From Helicobacter burdigaliensis (GTDB lineage: Bacteria > Campylobacterota > Campylobacteria > Campylobacterales > Helicobacteraceae): a DNA stretch of 64,000 nt. The stretch is from contig NZ_QXJG01000008.1 of the NCBI RefSeq assembly GCF_003670295.1, positions 1 to 64,000 on the forward strand, given 5' to 3'. Shown in pieces: positions 53,684 to 63,461 of the stretch; position 1 is the first letter of the stretch; the number at the start of each line of letters is the position of its first letter. The notes below the pieces were generated by a model that searched no databases, was not told the origin of the DNA, and saw nothing but the letters and a program-made list of their open reading frames with translations. Both the position numbers and the translations under genes were made by a program.

Positions 53684-54817
53684 TTGGAGAAGATATTAGA
53701 TATTATTGAAGGGATCTCTTATGAAAAAGGCATACCCATAGATAATGTAGCGCAAGCTGTTAAAGAAGCTGTGATAAAGGTAGCTAAGGAGACATTTGAT
53801 CCTAATTTTAACTATATTGCAGAAATTGATAAAAAAAATAAAACTTTACATCTTTATCAAGTGATTAGCGTATGCGATAATAATGATGAAGCTAAGAAAG
53901 CTAATAGCAATTATATTACTCTACAAGAAGCTAGAAAGCATGATAGTGAGATTAAGATAGGTGATGAGTTACGCTATGAAATTAGCTTAGAAAATATGAG
54001 TAGAAGTGCTGTAAATTCACTTTTTAGAGAGTTAGAATATAAGATTCAGCGTCTTGTAGAAACACAGCTTTTTGATAAATACAAAGCACAAGTTGGAAAG
54101 ATTGTAAGCGGAAGTGTGGTTAGGGTAGATGATTTAGGAAATACTTATGTAGAGATTGATGAAATACGTGCAATTTTACCTAAGAAAAATCGTATTAAGG
54201 GCGAGGAGTTTGCAGTAGGTAGCGTCGTAGGAGCTATTTTAAAGCATGTGGGTATTGATAGACAAAATGGGATAGAAATTGAACTTAGTCGCACCACTCC
54301 TAAAATGCTAGAAGAGCTTTTAAGATTAGAGGTTCCAGAAATTAAAGATGGCGATGTAGAAATAGTAAGTTGTGCTAGAATCCCAGGTGAGAGGGCAAAA
54401 GTTGCCCTAAAAAGTGATTTAGCTAAGATTGATCCTGTGGGAGCGACTGTTGGGGTTAAGGGAGTGCGGATTAATGCAGTTTCCAAAGAGCTAAAAAATG
54501 AAAATATTGATTGTGTGGAATATTCTCCACAAATGGAACTTTATGTAGCAAGAGCCCTTTCTCCTGCACTTGTTGTGAGTGTTGTGTTAAATGAAGAAGA
54601 TAAAAAAGCAGTAGTAACTATCTCAAAAGATCAAAAACCTAAGGCTATTGGAAGGAGTGGAATCAATATACGCTTAGCTTCGATGCTTACGGGATATGAG
54701 ATAGAGCTTAAAGAAATAGAGGGAGAGAAACAAGAGGAAAAAGAAAGGCAGAATCTGCAAAATGAAGGAAATCAAAAGACAAATCTTGATATTCTTTCCT
54801 CTCTTTTTAAAGGATAG
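53684..54817 (+). CDS. nusA: transcription termination/antitermination factor NusA
   Basis: NusA binds RNA polymerase and nascent RNA. The N-terminal domain (about 1-120), an S1 domain (VGKIVSGSVVRVDDLGNTYVEI near 127) and two KH domains (IPGERAKVALKSDL, DPVGATVGVKGVRI, GRSGINIRLASMLTGYEIEL) are in order. At 377 residues it lacks the C-terminal acidic repeats of E. coli, as do other epsilonproteobacteria. Start TTG at 53684 has AAAAAGGA 7 bases upstream. A divergent pair with the HP0268-like gene. Confidence 0.96.
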   Translation: MEKILDIIEGISYEKGIPIDNVAQAVKEAVIKVAKETFDPNFNYIAEIDKKNKTLHLYQVISVCDNNDEAKKANSNYITLQEARKHDSEIKIGDELRYEISLENMSRSAVNSLFRELEYKIQRLVETQLFDKYKAQVGKIVSGSVVRVDDLGNTYVEIDEIRAILPKKNRIKGEEFAVGSVVGAILKHVGIDRQNGIEIELSRTTPKMLEELLRLEVPEIKDGDVEIVSCARIPGERAKVALKSDLAKIDPVGATVGVKGVRINAVSKELKNENIDCVEYSPQMELYVARALSPALVVSVVLNEEDKKAVVTISKDQKPKAIGRSGINIRLASMLTGYEIELKEIEGEKQEEKERQNLQNEGNQKTNLDILSSLFKG

Positions 54818-54886
54818 GTAAGAAATTTACCCTTCTTTTATTATTTTGTCTTTATAATTTTGAAATTTTAATTTTTAGGAAAATGT

Positions 54887-56359
54887 ATGATTGGTTGGAT
54901 GCAGAAGCATAGAAAATATTTGGTAATTACAATTTGGGTTAGCACCATTGCACTTGTTGGAGCATCTGTTGTTGGGTGGGGTGTGTATAGTTTTTCAAGT
55001 GCGTCAAATTCGGTTGCAAAAGTTGGAGATACAAAAATTAGTATTCAAAAAATGCAACAAGAATATTCTAGGCTTTATAATCTCTATAACCAAATTACTG
55101 GCGGGGGATTAGATGAAGAACAAGCACAAAAATTAGGCATACAAGAACAAGCTATTAATAACCTTATTTATAAAACCCTTATGTTGAATTATGCTAGAGA
55201 TTTAGGGCTTTTGGTGCAAAAAGAAGAGATTATACAAGAACTTTCTAAAATGCAAGATTTCTATGTGAATGGAAAATTTAGCAAAGAAGTTTATTTAAAG
55301 ACATTAGAAGAAAACAATCTTAAAGCAAAAGATTTTGAAGAAAGCATTTATGAGAGTTTGCTTTTGCAAAAATTGGGAGTGCTTTTGGATATTCCTCTAA
55401 CTCCTTTAGAAATTGATATGCTAAGAAATGCTTATTTCACAGAAGATAGAGTAAGTATAAAGATTTTAGATGAAAAACAAATTGAATTTAACCCCAAAGA
55501 AGAAGAGATTAAAAAATATTGGGAAGAAAATAAGGATATTTATCAGACACAAAGAGGCTATGAGCTAGAGATTATCACTCTTATGCCACAAGATGTGAAA
55601 TATACACAAGAAGCGTTGGAAAAATATTATAATGATTTTAAAAATCAGTTTTTAGATGCACAAGGACAAATCATACCTTTCAAAGACGCAAAAGAGCAAG
55701 TGCAAAAAGCTTATCAAGATTCTCAAGCTCAAAAAGAAGCATTAAAACAATATATTGCATTGCGTAAAGCCAAAGAGCCTATGGGGGAGGTTGTAAAAAT
55801 CTATGAAAAAGAAGAAGATTATAAAAAATATGATAATCTTATCAATCTTTTAAGTCAAGCTAAAGAAGGAGATACGCTAAAGCCTACTTTAACTCCGCAA
55901 GGTTATGTGAGTGCTAAGATTAAAAAGATAATTCCAAGTGTACCTAAAGCTTATGAAGAAGCCAAAAAAGATGCAAGTATGGATTATATAAAAATGCAAA
56001 AAAATAAGATGTTAGAAAAAATGGCTCAAGAGCAAATAGCAAATTTTGCAAATATCCAAAGTAAGGATATTGGTTTTGTGGGCAGGGATTATTCTAAAGA
56101 AATTGCGGGTTTAAGCCTGGATGAAACACAAGAATTTATTTCTAAATTATTTATGGCTTCTAAAAAAGAAGATTATATTCTTTTAGAAAATAAAGCAATT
56201 TTATATGCGATAAAAGAGCAAAGAAGCAAAAATTCTGATATAATTAGCAAAAATTTAGATTTTCTTATTCAAAGCGGGACAAAAATCAAGCAACAATTGG
56301 TTGAAGGAGAGCTTTTAAATGAGTTATCAAAAATTTATAAAATCACAAAGTATCAATAG
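54887..56359 (+). CDS. membrane-anchored SurA/PpiD-like peptidyl-prolyl isomerase chaperone
   Basis: 490 residues with an N-terminal membrane anchor (about 10-36, YLVITIWVSTIALVGASVVGW) and a SurA_N-like chaperone domain (ISIQKMQQEYSRLYNLYNQI, YDKTL-like helices). A PPIC-like region (about 190-350) is degenerate, with charged insertions, so isomerase activity is doubtful. PpiD-like architecture suggests an inner-membrane periplasmic folding factor. It precedes ftsA by 12 bases; the same secreted protein before ftsA is, I recall, seen in H. pylori (HP0977). Confidence 0.8.
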   Translation: MIGWMQKHRKYLVITIWVSTIALVGASVVGWGVYSFSSASNSVAKVGDTKISIQKMQQEYSRLYNLYNQITGGGLDEEQAQKLGIQEQAINNLIYKTLMLNYARDLGLLVQKEEIIQELSKMQDFYVNGKFSKEVYLKTLEENNLKAKDFEESIYESLLLQKLGVLLDIPLTPLEIDMLRNAYFTEDRVSIKILDEKQIEFNPKEEEIKKYWEENKDIYQTQRGYELEIITLMPQDVKYTQEALEKYYNDFKNQFLDAQGQIIPFKDAKEQVQKAYQDSQAQKEALKQYIALRKAKEPMGEVVKIYEKEEDYKKYDNLINLLSQAKEGDTLKPTLTPQGYVSAKIKKIIPSVPKAYEEAKKDASMDYIKMQKNKMLEKMAQEQIANFANIQSKDIGFVGRDYSKEIAGLSLDETQEFISKLFMASKKEDYILLENKAILYAIKEQRSKNSDIISKNLDFLIQSGTKIKQQLVEGELLNELSKIYKITKYQ

Positions 56360-56371
56360 GGTTTTTCATAT

Positions 56372-57790
56372 ATGGAAGTAAATTACAAAGGAATGGACAC
56401 TAACCGAAACATTTTGGGAATTGATATTGGTTCTACCAAAATATGTGCAATTATTGCAAGTTGCAAGGATGAAGAACTACATGTTATTGGGACGGGAATC
56501 CATAAATCTCAAGGATTAAAGAAAGGCACAATTACAAATATTGAACAAGCAAGTCGTGCTATTAGAAATGCAGTTAATGATGCAAAAAGAGTAGCAGGAA
56601 CTAACATAGATAAGGCAGTGATTTCAATTTCAGGTTCTTATACAAAGAGTGTAAATAGCTCAGGGATTGTGAATATCCCTAATAATGAGATTGGAATTAA
56701 GGAAATTAATAGAGTAATCCAAACAGCATTATATAATGCAACTATTCCTAGTGAATATGAAGTAGTGCATATTTTGCCCTATAATTTTAAATTAGATGAG
56801 CGGGATTTTATTGATGATCCTATGGGTATGAATGGAAATAGATTGGAAGTTTTTGTGAGAATTGTTACAGCACAAAAATCTAGTCTTGGAAATTTAAGAA
56901 AAGCAGTCAAAGCTGCAGGGGTAGATGTAGAAAATATCGTTCTTTCTTCCTATGCCTCCTCCATTGCAGTTTTAAGTGATGATGAAAAAGAACTAGGTGT
57001 TGCTTGTATTGATATGGGTGGAAGCACTTGTGAGCTTATGATGCACCTTGGAAATTCTATGCGTTATAATGATTTTTTAGGAGTGGGTTCTAATAATATT
57101 ACTAATGATCTTTCAATGGCATTGCATACTCCTTATGCGATTGCTGAAAAAGTAAAAGTAGAATATAGCAAGCTTTATAAACAGCAAGAAGATATGGAAA
57201 GTTTGATTGAGATTCCTATGATAGGTGGAGAAGAAGGCTCTAAACACCAAGTATCTTTAGAATTAGTCTATGATGTGGTGTATGCAAGAGTGGAAGAAAC
57301 CTTAATGATACTTTCAAGATCTTTGGATCATAGTGGATTAAAAGAGCAAATTGGTGGCGGAATTGTGCTAACGGGTGGAATGACGCATTTAGAGGGTTTA
57401 AGAGATTTGGCTTCTGCTATTTTTGGTATTCCGGTGCGTATTGCTAAGCCTTGTGAAATTGATGGTTTATTTGACAATCTAAAAAAACCAGAATATGCTA
57501 CTGCAATTGGCTTAGTGCTTTATGCATCGGGTAGATATACAAATTATGAGATTGATTCTGAAAAGAAAATACGCACTAAAAATGGAAAAATGGGAGAAGA
57601 TCAAGTGAATTTTGCTAAAAATCCTCTTCCAAACTTAAATCCATTGCAAGAGAAGCGTAATGTTGCTAACAATATTCCAAATAGTGCAGCAGAAATTAAG
57701 CAAAATTTATCCGATATTGCAGTGAAAAAAGTGCCTAAAAATTCTAGCCCAATTTCACAACTTTGGCATAAATTCAAACAAATGTTTTAA
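56372..57790 (+). CDS. ftsA: cell division protein FtsA
   Basis: The actin-like membrane tether for FtsZ. The ATP-binding motifs include NILGIDIGSTKICAIIAS, the ACIDMGGSTCELMM phosphate-2 motif, and GGGIVLTGGMTHLEGLRDL. The C-terminal amphipathic membrane-targeting helix is likely ISQLWHKFKQMF. The 472 residues are longer than E. coli FtsA owing to the linker. The ATG at 56372 is taken, though an in-frame ATG at 56393 directly follows AAAGGA. It is 24 bases before ftsZ. Confidence 0.96.
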   Translation: MEVNYKGMDTNRNILGIDIGSTKICAIIASCKDEELHVIGTGIHKSQGLKKGTITNIEQASRAIRNAVNDAKRVAGTNIDKAVISISGSYTKSVNSSGIVNIPNNEIGIKEINRVIQTALYNATIPSEYEVVHILPYNFKLDERDFIDDPMGMNGNRLEVFVRIVTAQKSSLGNLRKAVKAAGVDVENIVLSSYASSIAVLSDDEKELGVACIDMGGSTCELMMHLGNSMRYNDFLGVGSNNITNDLSMALHTPYAIAEKVKVEYSKLYKQQEDMESLIEIPMIGGEEGSKHQVSLELVYDVVYARVEETLMILSRSLDHSGLKEQIGGGIVLTGGMTHLEGLRDLASAIFGIPVRIAKPCEIDGLFDNLKKPEYATAIGLVLYASGRYTNYEIDSEKKIRTKNGKMGEDQVNFAKNPLPNLNPLQEKRNVANNIPNSAAEIKQNLSDIAVKKVPKNSSPISQLWHKFKQMF

Positions 57791-57814
57791 ACTAGAGAAA
57801 GGAGAATAGTGTAA

Positions 57815-58969
57815 ATGATAGATGTTCAAGAAGTAATCCCAAATGATTTTAAGGCAAATATTAAAGTTATTGGTGTAGGCGGTGGTGGTAGTAATATGGT
57901 AGATCACCTAATGGAAGTAGGGACTTATGATGGGATTGAACTAGCGGTGGCAAACACAGATGCACAACATTTAGCAACCTCTAAAGTTCCTACAAGAATA
58001 CAACTTGGGGTTAAACTTACCAAAGGGCTTGGTGCAGGTATGCGACCAGAAGTAGGTAAAGATGCAGCATTAGAAAGCTATGAGGATTTAAAGGCGTTTT
58101 TAGAGGGAACAGATATTGTATTTATCTCCACTGGACTTGGTGGAGGAACAGGGACAGGAGCGGCACCAATCATTGCTAAGGCTGCTAAAGAAGTGGGAGC
58201 TTTAGCGGTTTCTATTGCGACAAAACCTTTTAGGGTTGAAGGAAGAAAAAGATCAAGACTTGCAGAGGTGGGTTACCAAGAGCTAAAATCAGAAAGCGAT
58301 TCGATTGTGGTAATTCCAAATGATAAGCTTATATCTATTATAGATAGGGCTTTAAGTTATGATGAAAGCCTTAGGATTGTAGATGATGTTTTAGTGCGTG
58401 CTGTAAATGGTATGAGTGGTGTGATTTTATCTAAGAGTGAGCGTGGGATTAATACAGACTTTGCAGATATTAAAACAATTATGAGTCATAGAGGTTTAGC
58501 ATTAATGGGTATAGGTGAGGCAAATGGCACAGATGCTGCTAAAGAAGCCACAAAGATTGCTATTGAATCACCTTTATTTGATAATATGTCTATTAATGGT
58601 GCAAAAGGAATTTTGATTCATTTTTATATTAATCCAGCCTATCCACTTTTAGAGATTAATAATGCAATGGAGATTATTGATAATAGTGCAGATCCTGATG
58701 CAGATGTTATTTTTGGAACTACTAAAGATGAGAGTATAGAAAAAGATAGAGTAAGAGTTACGATTGTGGCTACTGGATTTGAAAAAGAAGCACAGACTTC
58801 AATTTCTTCCGCAGAAGTTGAGGAGAACACACTAAAGCTTGTAAGCCCTAAAGATATGAGTCAAAAAATCAATCAAGCAGAAACCATTAGAAAAAAAGTA
58901 AGTGGTGCAGATTTTGCTAGTGAAGAAATTTTAGATGTGCCAACCTATCTAAGAAATCAAATGGATTAA
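57815..58969 (+). CDS. ftsZ: cell division protein FtsZ
   Basis: The tubulin-like GTPase that forms the Z ring. The GTP signature GGGTGTGAAP is intact near residue 110, with IKVIGVGGGGSNMVDH at the N terminus and the T7 loop region (NTDFADI) later. The C-terminal tail ends in DVPTYLRNQMD, a conserved partner-binding peptide. At 384 residues it is normal. Ribosome site AAAGGAG is about 12 bases before the ATG at 57815. Confidence 0.97.
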   Translation: MIDVQEVIPNDFKANIKVIGVGGGGSNMVDHLMEVGTYDGIELAVANTDAQHLATSKVPTRIQLGVKLTKGLGAGMRPEVGKDAALESYEDLKAFLEGTDIVFISTGLGGGTGTGAAPIIAKAAKEVGALAVSIATKPFRVEGRKRSRLAEVGYQELKSESDSIVVIPNDKLISIIDRALSYDESLRIVDDVLVRAVNGMSGVILSKSERGINTDFADIKTIMSHRGLALMGIGEANGTDAAKEATKIAIESPLFDNMSINGAKGILIHFYINPAYPLLEINNAMEIIDNSADPDADVIFGTTKDESIEKDRVRVTIVATGFEKEAQTSISSAEVEENTLKLVSPKDMSQKINQAETIRKKVSGADFASEEILDVPTYLRNQMD

Positions 58970-59075
58970 TCAATAATCCATTCTCTTTCTCTATTAAGAG
59001 TTTTATACCTAGCTTTGGCTAGAGAGTATTTTGATTTTAGTTAAAATTTATTTGTAGAATTGTGCTTCTTTAGGG

Positions 59076-59081
59076 TATAAT
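59076..59081 (+). promoter_or_regulatory. extended -10 box of serS
   Basis: GGGTATAAT, with TATAAT at 59076-59081, 26 bases before the serS ATG. AAGGA at 59096 is the ribosome site. Confidence 0.5.
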
Positions 59082-59106
59082 AATTAAAAATATTAAGGAT
59101 TTTTAG

Positions 59107-60384
59107 ATGATTGATTTAAAGCTTTTAGTAAATGATTTTGAAAGTGTGAATGAGGGATTATCTAAAAGGAATATTCAAAAATCTTTACTAGAAGAATTAA
59201 AAGAAATAGCATTAAATTTCAAACAAAAAAAAATTGCATTAGAAGAAATACAAGCAGATAGAAACTCTAAGGCAAAATTATTTGCTAAGTTCAAGCAAGA
59301 AGGTAAAGATATTAATGCTTTAAAAGAGGAGTGTGATACATTAAAAAATAAAGTTTCACTTTATGAAGAAGAAGTAAAAGTATGGGAAGAAAAGCTAGAA
59401 AAACTTCTTAAAACTCTCCCAAATATTCCTGATTCTAACACTCCTTTTGGCAAAGATGAAAATGACAATGTGGAACTTAAAAAAGTTCTAACACCTAAAG
59501 AGTTTAGCTTCAAACCTAAAGAACATTGGGAACTTGCAGAAAAAAATGGTTGGATTGATTTTGAAAGAGGTGTGAAATTAGCAAAGAGTAGATTTAGTGT
59601 ATTTTGTGGTATGGGGGCTAAGCTAGAGCGTGCTTTGATTAATTATATGCTTGATTTTAATTCAAAGCGTGGATTTTGTGAGGTGGGCACTCCAGTGATT
59701 GCAAATACACAAACACTTTTTGGCACAGGGCAACTTCCCAAATTTGAAAATGATTTGTTTAAAATTTCAAACTTTGTAGATGAGGAAAGTGGTAAAGGGC
59801 ATGAGCTCTACCTTATTCCGACTGCAGAAGTAACTCTAACTAATCTTTATTCTGATGAGATTTTACAAGAAGAAGAGTTGCCATTAATGATGTGTGCTTA
59901 TACGCCTTGCTTTAGAAAAGAGGCAGGAAGTGCGGGGCGTGATACACGAGGAATTATACGCCAACACCAATTTGATAAAGTAGAGCTTGTAGCAATCACT
60001 ACGCAAGAAGATAGCCAAATGATGCAAGAGCGAATGATAGCATGTGCTTCAGATCTTTTAAGTTCGCTTAATCTCCCTCATAGGCTTGTGCAACTTTGTA
60101 GTGGAGATTTAGGATTTAGTGCGAGCAATACTGTGGATATTGAAGTGTGGCTACCAGGACAAAATTGCTATCGTGAGATTAGTTCTATTTCAAATACTAG
60201 AGATTTTCAAGCAAGAAGAGCTAAAATCCGCTATAAAAATACACAAAAGAAAAATCTTTTAGCACACACTCTAAATGGCTCTTCTTTAGCGGTAGGAAGG
60301 ACTTTAGTAGCTATTATGGAGAATTATCAAAAAGAAGATGGAAGTATTGAAATTCCACTGGCTTTAGAGCCTTATTTGAGATAG
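59107..60384 (+). CDS. serS: seryl-tRNA synthetase
   Basis: Class II synthetase of 425 residues. The N-terminal coiled-coil arm (residues about 25-105) binds tRNA. Motif 2 is in [26 protein letters not shown] and motif 3 in [16 protein letters not shown]. The gap before it holds a promoter. It is 3 bases before the TPR gene, the same pairing that I recall in H. pylori (HP1480-HP1479). Confidence 0.96.
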   Translation: MIDLKLLVNDFESVNEGLSKRNIQKSLLEELKEIALNFKQKKIALEEIQADRNSKAKLFAKFKQEGKDINALKEECDTLKNKVSLYEEEVKVWEEKLEKLLKTLPNIPDSNTPFGKDENDNVELKKVLTPKEFSFKPKEHWELAEKNGWIDFERGVKLAKSRFSVFCGMGAKLERALINYMLDFNSKRGFCEVGTPVIANTQTLFGTGQLPKFENDLFKISNFVDEESGKGHELYLIPTAEVTLTNLYSDEILQEEELPLMMCAYTPCFRKEAGSAGRDTRGIIRQHQFDKVELVAITTQEDSQMMQERMIACASDLLSSLNLPHRLVQLCSGDLGFSASNTVDIEVWLPGQNCYREISSISNTRDFQARRAKIRYKNTQKKNLLAHTLNGSSLAVGRTLVAIMENYQKEDGSIEIPLALEPYLR

Positions 60385-60387
60385 TAG

Positions 60388-62751
60388 ATGGCCGTAAAAG
60401 AGGAACAAGAACAAGTTATTAGATTAGATGATAGTTTTGATATTTTAGAAGATATTTTAAACAAAGATTCAAAACCGCCTAAACCCAAAACTCTTATTGA
60501 CAAGCTTTTGGAGTTTATCCAGACTTATAAAAAATTAACCATAGCTCTTGCATTGCTTTTGGGAATTTTGATTGTAGCGTTAATCTTTATTCTAGCACTT
60601 ATTTTTAAAGAAGAAGTAAAGCCACAAGAGCTAAAAATAGAACCGCCTACTTTGAAGATTCAAAAAGGTGCGGATATTATCAATGATGCGCGCGATTTAG
60701 AGGAGCTCATCAAAAAGGCAAATTTTCTTTATATGAGTGGAAATAAAACAGAAGCATTGGATTTATATGGGAAAATTTCTAATTATTCTGAAGGGCTTTC
60801 TAACTATAATCTAGGCGTTGCACAAATGAATGAGGAAGCTTACAAGGAAGCTTTAGATTCTTTTCAAAAAGCTATTGACTTAGGAGAGGATAGAGTAATT
60901 AGTGCATTAAATGCTGCGGTTTGTTCTCTAAGGCTTGGTTATGAGGGGCGTTTTGCTTATTATACAGATTTAGCACAGAGTTATTTGCCAAGCTCTGGAG
61001 ATTTAGCACTTTATTCTTATCTTTATGCTCTAACGCATTATTATAAAGGAAACTATTTAGAAGCCATCTCTCCTCTTTTGCATCCAAATTCAGAATATTA
61101 TCAAAAAGAAAGCGATGAGCTTTTGGCTATGATTTTTTCTTATTTGCAAAATGATACTTTAGCATTAGAGCGTTTAAGTAAATATCCTGATGAAGTAAAA
61201 AATTGGTTTAATATGGGGATTTTATATGCTAGGATTGGAGAATACAAAGAGGCACAAAAATATCTTTTGCAGATTATAGAAGCAGAGGGAGAAAGTTTTC
61301 AAAAAAATTTAGCTTTGGAACTTGTTTATTTAAAAGATTCTAAGTATGAATCTGCAGGAAAAGTTTTAGATAAATACCACCAAAATAAAGAGCCTATTGA
61401 TGCTAATCCTTACCCTATAAAAATTGCTTTACAAGAGAAGTTTTTTGATGTGAATATAGCCCAAAAGCGTTTTTGGAATAGTTTTAAAGGGCAAAAACTT
61501 AATGCTTATAAATTGCTTTATTATTTTGCACCCTATAAAGTGTTTGATGCAAAAGAGGCTTTTAATATTATTCAAGAGGGTGGGCTTAATATTCATATTG
61601 AAAATTTGCAAGAAGCAAAAGATATTTTAATAAGAGGGCAGACAATTTCGCGCGTGAATAAAAATATTGCCGATGCAATTTTGCAAACTTTAAATGGTAA
61701 TATTAGAGATGCAAATAAGCTTTTAACAGAAGCCCTAAAGCGTTATCCAAACCATTCTATTTTGCATTATGATTTGGGATTAAATTACGCACAAATGGGA
61801 GATTTTAATAAAGCTTATGAGCATTTTTTACGCTCTTTTCATCTAAATCCTAAAGATTTACAAGCAGGGATTTTTGCGCTTATGAGTGCGCAACTCACTT
61901 TTAGGGATTATGGAAGGCTAGATTCAGAAGTTAGTCAAGAAATAGCAGAGATGACAGGAAATAAAGAAGAGCAACAATATATTCTGACTTTATTGAATTT
62001 TGTAAGGGGTGGAGTGCCAAATATTACAGATTGGCTAGATATAAAAAAGAGTAATCTTTCGATTTATCATGCACTTGATTATGTTTTAAGTGTATCTTTA
62101 AAGGATAAAGAGCGCTTGATAAAGGCTAGTTCTTTTTTGAAAGCTAATTTGCCAAAAGATCCCATTACTAATCTTTTAGAGCTTTTGGCGCTTAATTTTG
62201 AAGATAATCCAAAAGATCTTTCTTTAAAATTGCAATCTTTTTATAAAGATTCTACAATCAATAAAGATCCTATTTACTATGGAGCTTCAGTGGTGCGAGA
62301 GATGTATATACAAATAGCACATATTGCAGGGACACTTCATTATGTAGAAGAGGATTTAGATAAAAAGATGATAAGCGAACAAAAAGATGTAAGAGGCGTT
62401 ATCCAAGCATTAGCACTTACTTATATCTATCTGCAAGAGTTTGAAAAGGCTTTCACTCTCTATAATAGCCTTTTGGATGATTTTAAAGAAGAAGATACGC
62501 AAACTTATTTTCTAGCGGCTATCGCAGCTGTGGGAGCAGGGCATATACAAAATGCCTCCACACTTTTGCAGCTCTCACGCTTAGAAGCCCCTACAAACTA
62601 TGAAACAAGAATCGCTATTGGGATTCTTTATCAGCAAGAGAAGAATTTTAAAGCAGCTTCAACGCAGTTTAGAACCATAGGCGATGGGGTTGTGAGCTCT
62701 GAATATTTTGATTTTAAAATAGACAGCTCCCAGCTTCTAAACCAAAAGTAA
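60388..62751 (+). CDS. TPR-rich inner-membrane protein
   Basis: 787 residues. A cytosolic N terminus (about 1-50) precedes one membrane helix (about 51-75, KLTIALALLLGILIVALIFILALI in pieces) and a very large periplasmic domain of tetratricopeptide-like helix pairs. Clear units: NLGVAQMNEEAYKEALDSFQKA (around 140), NMGILYARIGEYKEAQKYL (270), HYDLGLNYAQMGDFNKAYEHFL (460) and LAAIAAVGAGHIQNASTLLQLSR (705). It probably scaffolds protein complexes at the membrane; no enzymatic motif. Function is unknown; cotranscribed with serS. Confidence 0.85.
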   Translation: MAVKEEQEQVIRLDDSFDILEDILNKDSKPPKPKTLIDKLLEFIQTYKKLTIALALLLGILIVALIFILALIFKEEVKPQELKIEPPTLKIQKGADIINDARDLEELIKKANFLYMSGNKTEALDLYGKISNYSEGLSNYNLGVAQMNEEAYKEALDSFQKAIDLGEDRVISALNAAVCSLRLGYEGRFAYYTDLAQSYLPSSGDLALYSYLYALTHYYKGNYLEAISPLLHPNSEYYQKESDELLAMIFSYLQNDTLALERLSKYPDEVKNWFNMGILYARIGEYKEAQKYLLQIIEAEGESFQKNLALELVYLKDSKYESAGKVLDKYHQNKEPIDANPYPIKIALQEKFFDVNIAQKRFWNSFKGQKLNAYKLLYYFAPYKVFDAKEAFNIIQEGGLNIHIENLQEAKDILIRGQTISRVNKNIADAILQTLNGNIRDANKLLTEALKRYPNHSILHYDLGLNYAQMGDFNKAYEHFLRSFHLNPKDLQAGIFALMSAQLTFRDYGRLDSEVSQEIAEMTGNKEEQQYILTLLNFVRGGVPNITDWLDIKKSNLSIYHALDYVLSVSLKDKERLIKASSFLKANLPKDPITNLLELLALNFEDNPKDLSLKLQSFYKDSTINKDPIYYGASVVREMYIQIAHIAGTLHYVEEDLDKKMISEQKDVRGVIQALALTYIYLQEFEKAFTLYNSLLDDFKEEDTQTYFLAAIAAVGAGHIQNASTLLQLSRLEAPTNYETRIAIGILYQQEKNFKAASTQFRTIGDGVVSSEYFDFKIDSSQLLNQK

Positions 62752-62998
62752 CCCCACAATAAAGCAAAACCATGCAATTCTAAAAAAGGGATTAAGAGAT
62801 AGCTTCTATGTAAAGGGGGTGTCTAGTTTTGCATAATTTTAATTTATTTAGAATAAGTGGTTATGTTATGTTTGAAAATTGCAAGAATTTCTATGGAATT
62901 ATCCTTGATTGAAAAAGGGATCATTCTTTATTAATAGCTCTTTATTTTTGCGATAGCTATGTTTTCTAAACCACTTAAAAACTCACTAGAATAATAAA
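62752..62998. other. intergenic region, no gene recognised
   Basis: Roughly 250 AT-rich bases between convergent genes. A short run from about 62870 (ATGTTTGAAAATTGC) reads 14 codons to a stop and might be a coding relic, but I find nothing to support it. No clear terminator hairpin. Confidence 0.4.
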
Positions 62999-63262
62999 TT
63001 ACCAAATATAACCTTTTTGCTCTAGTTTATTAGCAAATTCTCTTTCAGAATAAAGCTTTAATTCCTTGTTTTCAAGTCTTTTAACTATATCTTGTAATCT
63101 TAGAATATCATCCTCTTTTAAATTGCTTTGCATAGCTTCAATCATATCGCTATTAAGTTCCACTACGCTAATTTTATCGCCAAAAAGCTCTTTTAAAGAG
63201 CTAATGATTTCGCTTGTTAAAGTAAAGCCATTTTGAGATTGAAGCATAATAGCATTTGTCAT
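62999..63262 (-). CDS. unknown 87-residue protein
   Basis: No recognised domain. It reads as a soluble mixed alpha-beta protein: FTLTSEIISSLKELFGDKISVVEL and a charged helical end (DDILRLQDIVKRLENKELKL), ending KLEQKGYIW. TATAAT-like ATTATA on the plus strand (63298-63303) gives a good minus-strand -10 box, with AAGGATAAAA before the ATG. It sits next to, and divergent from, the sigma28-driven gene. Confidence 0.6.
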   Translation of the reverse strand: MTNAIMLQSQNGFTLTSEIISSLKELFGDKISVVELNSDMIEAMQSNLKEDDILRLQDIVKRLENKELKLYSEREFANKLEQKGYIW

Positions 63263-63297
63263 TTTTATCCTTATAGCTTTCTTTTGCTTTTAGATAA

Positions 63298-63303
63298 ATT
63301 ATA
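63298..63303 (-). promoter_or_regulatory. -10 box of the 87-residue gene
   Basis: Minus-strand TATAAT about 36 bases before the ATG at 63262. Confidence 0.45.
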
Positions 63304-63400
63304 GCTAAAATTTACACTTTTTGTAAATCTACAACCTTCTTTTCTTGTAACAAATTGTAATAATTTTAAAAAATCTCTCTTGTAAGTTTCATAAAATTTA

Positions 63401-63427
63401 TAAAGAAATGATTATTTTTACCGATCT
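63401..63427 (+). promoter_or_regulatory. sigma28 (FliA) promoter
   Basis: TAAAGAAA (63401-63408), an 11-base spacer, then ACCGATCT (63420-63427). It closely follows the FliA consensus TAAAGTTT-N11-GCCGATAA. The start would be about 63434, 28 bases before the ATG, with AAAAAGGAG at 63446-63454. Confidence 0.7.
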
Positions 63428-63461
63428 ACTTTATAGATTATTTATAAAAAGGAGCTTGGTG

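Noticed and set aside
62870-62914. Possible short coding relic reading M-F-E-N-C-K-N-F-Y-G-I-I-L-D
   Set aside because: Fourteen codons without a ribosome site or recognised family are not enough to call.
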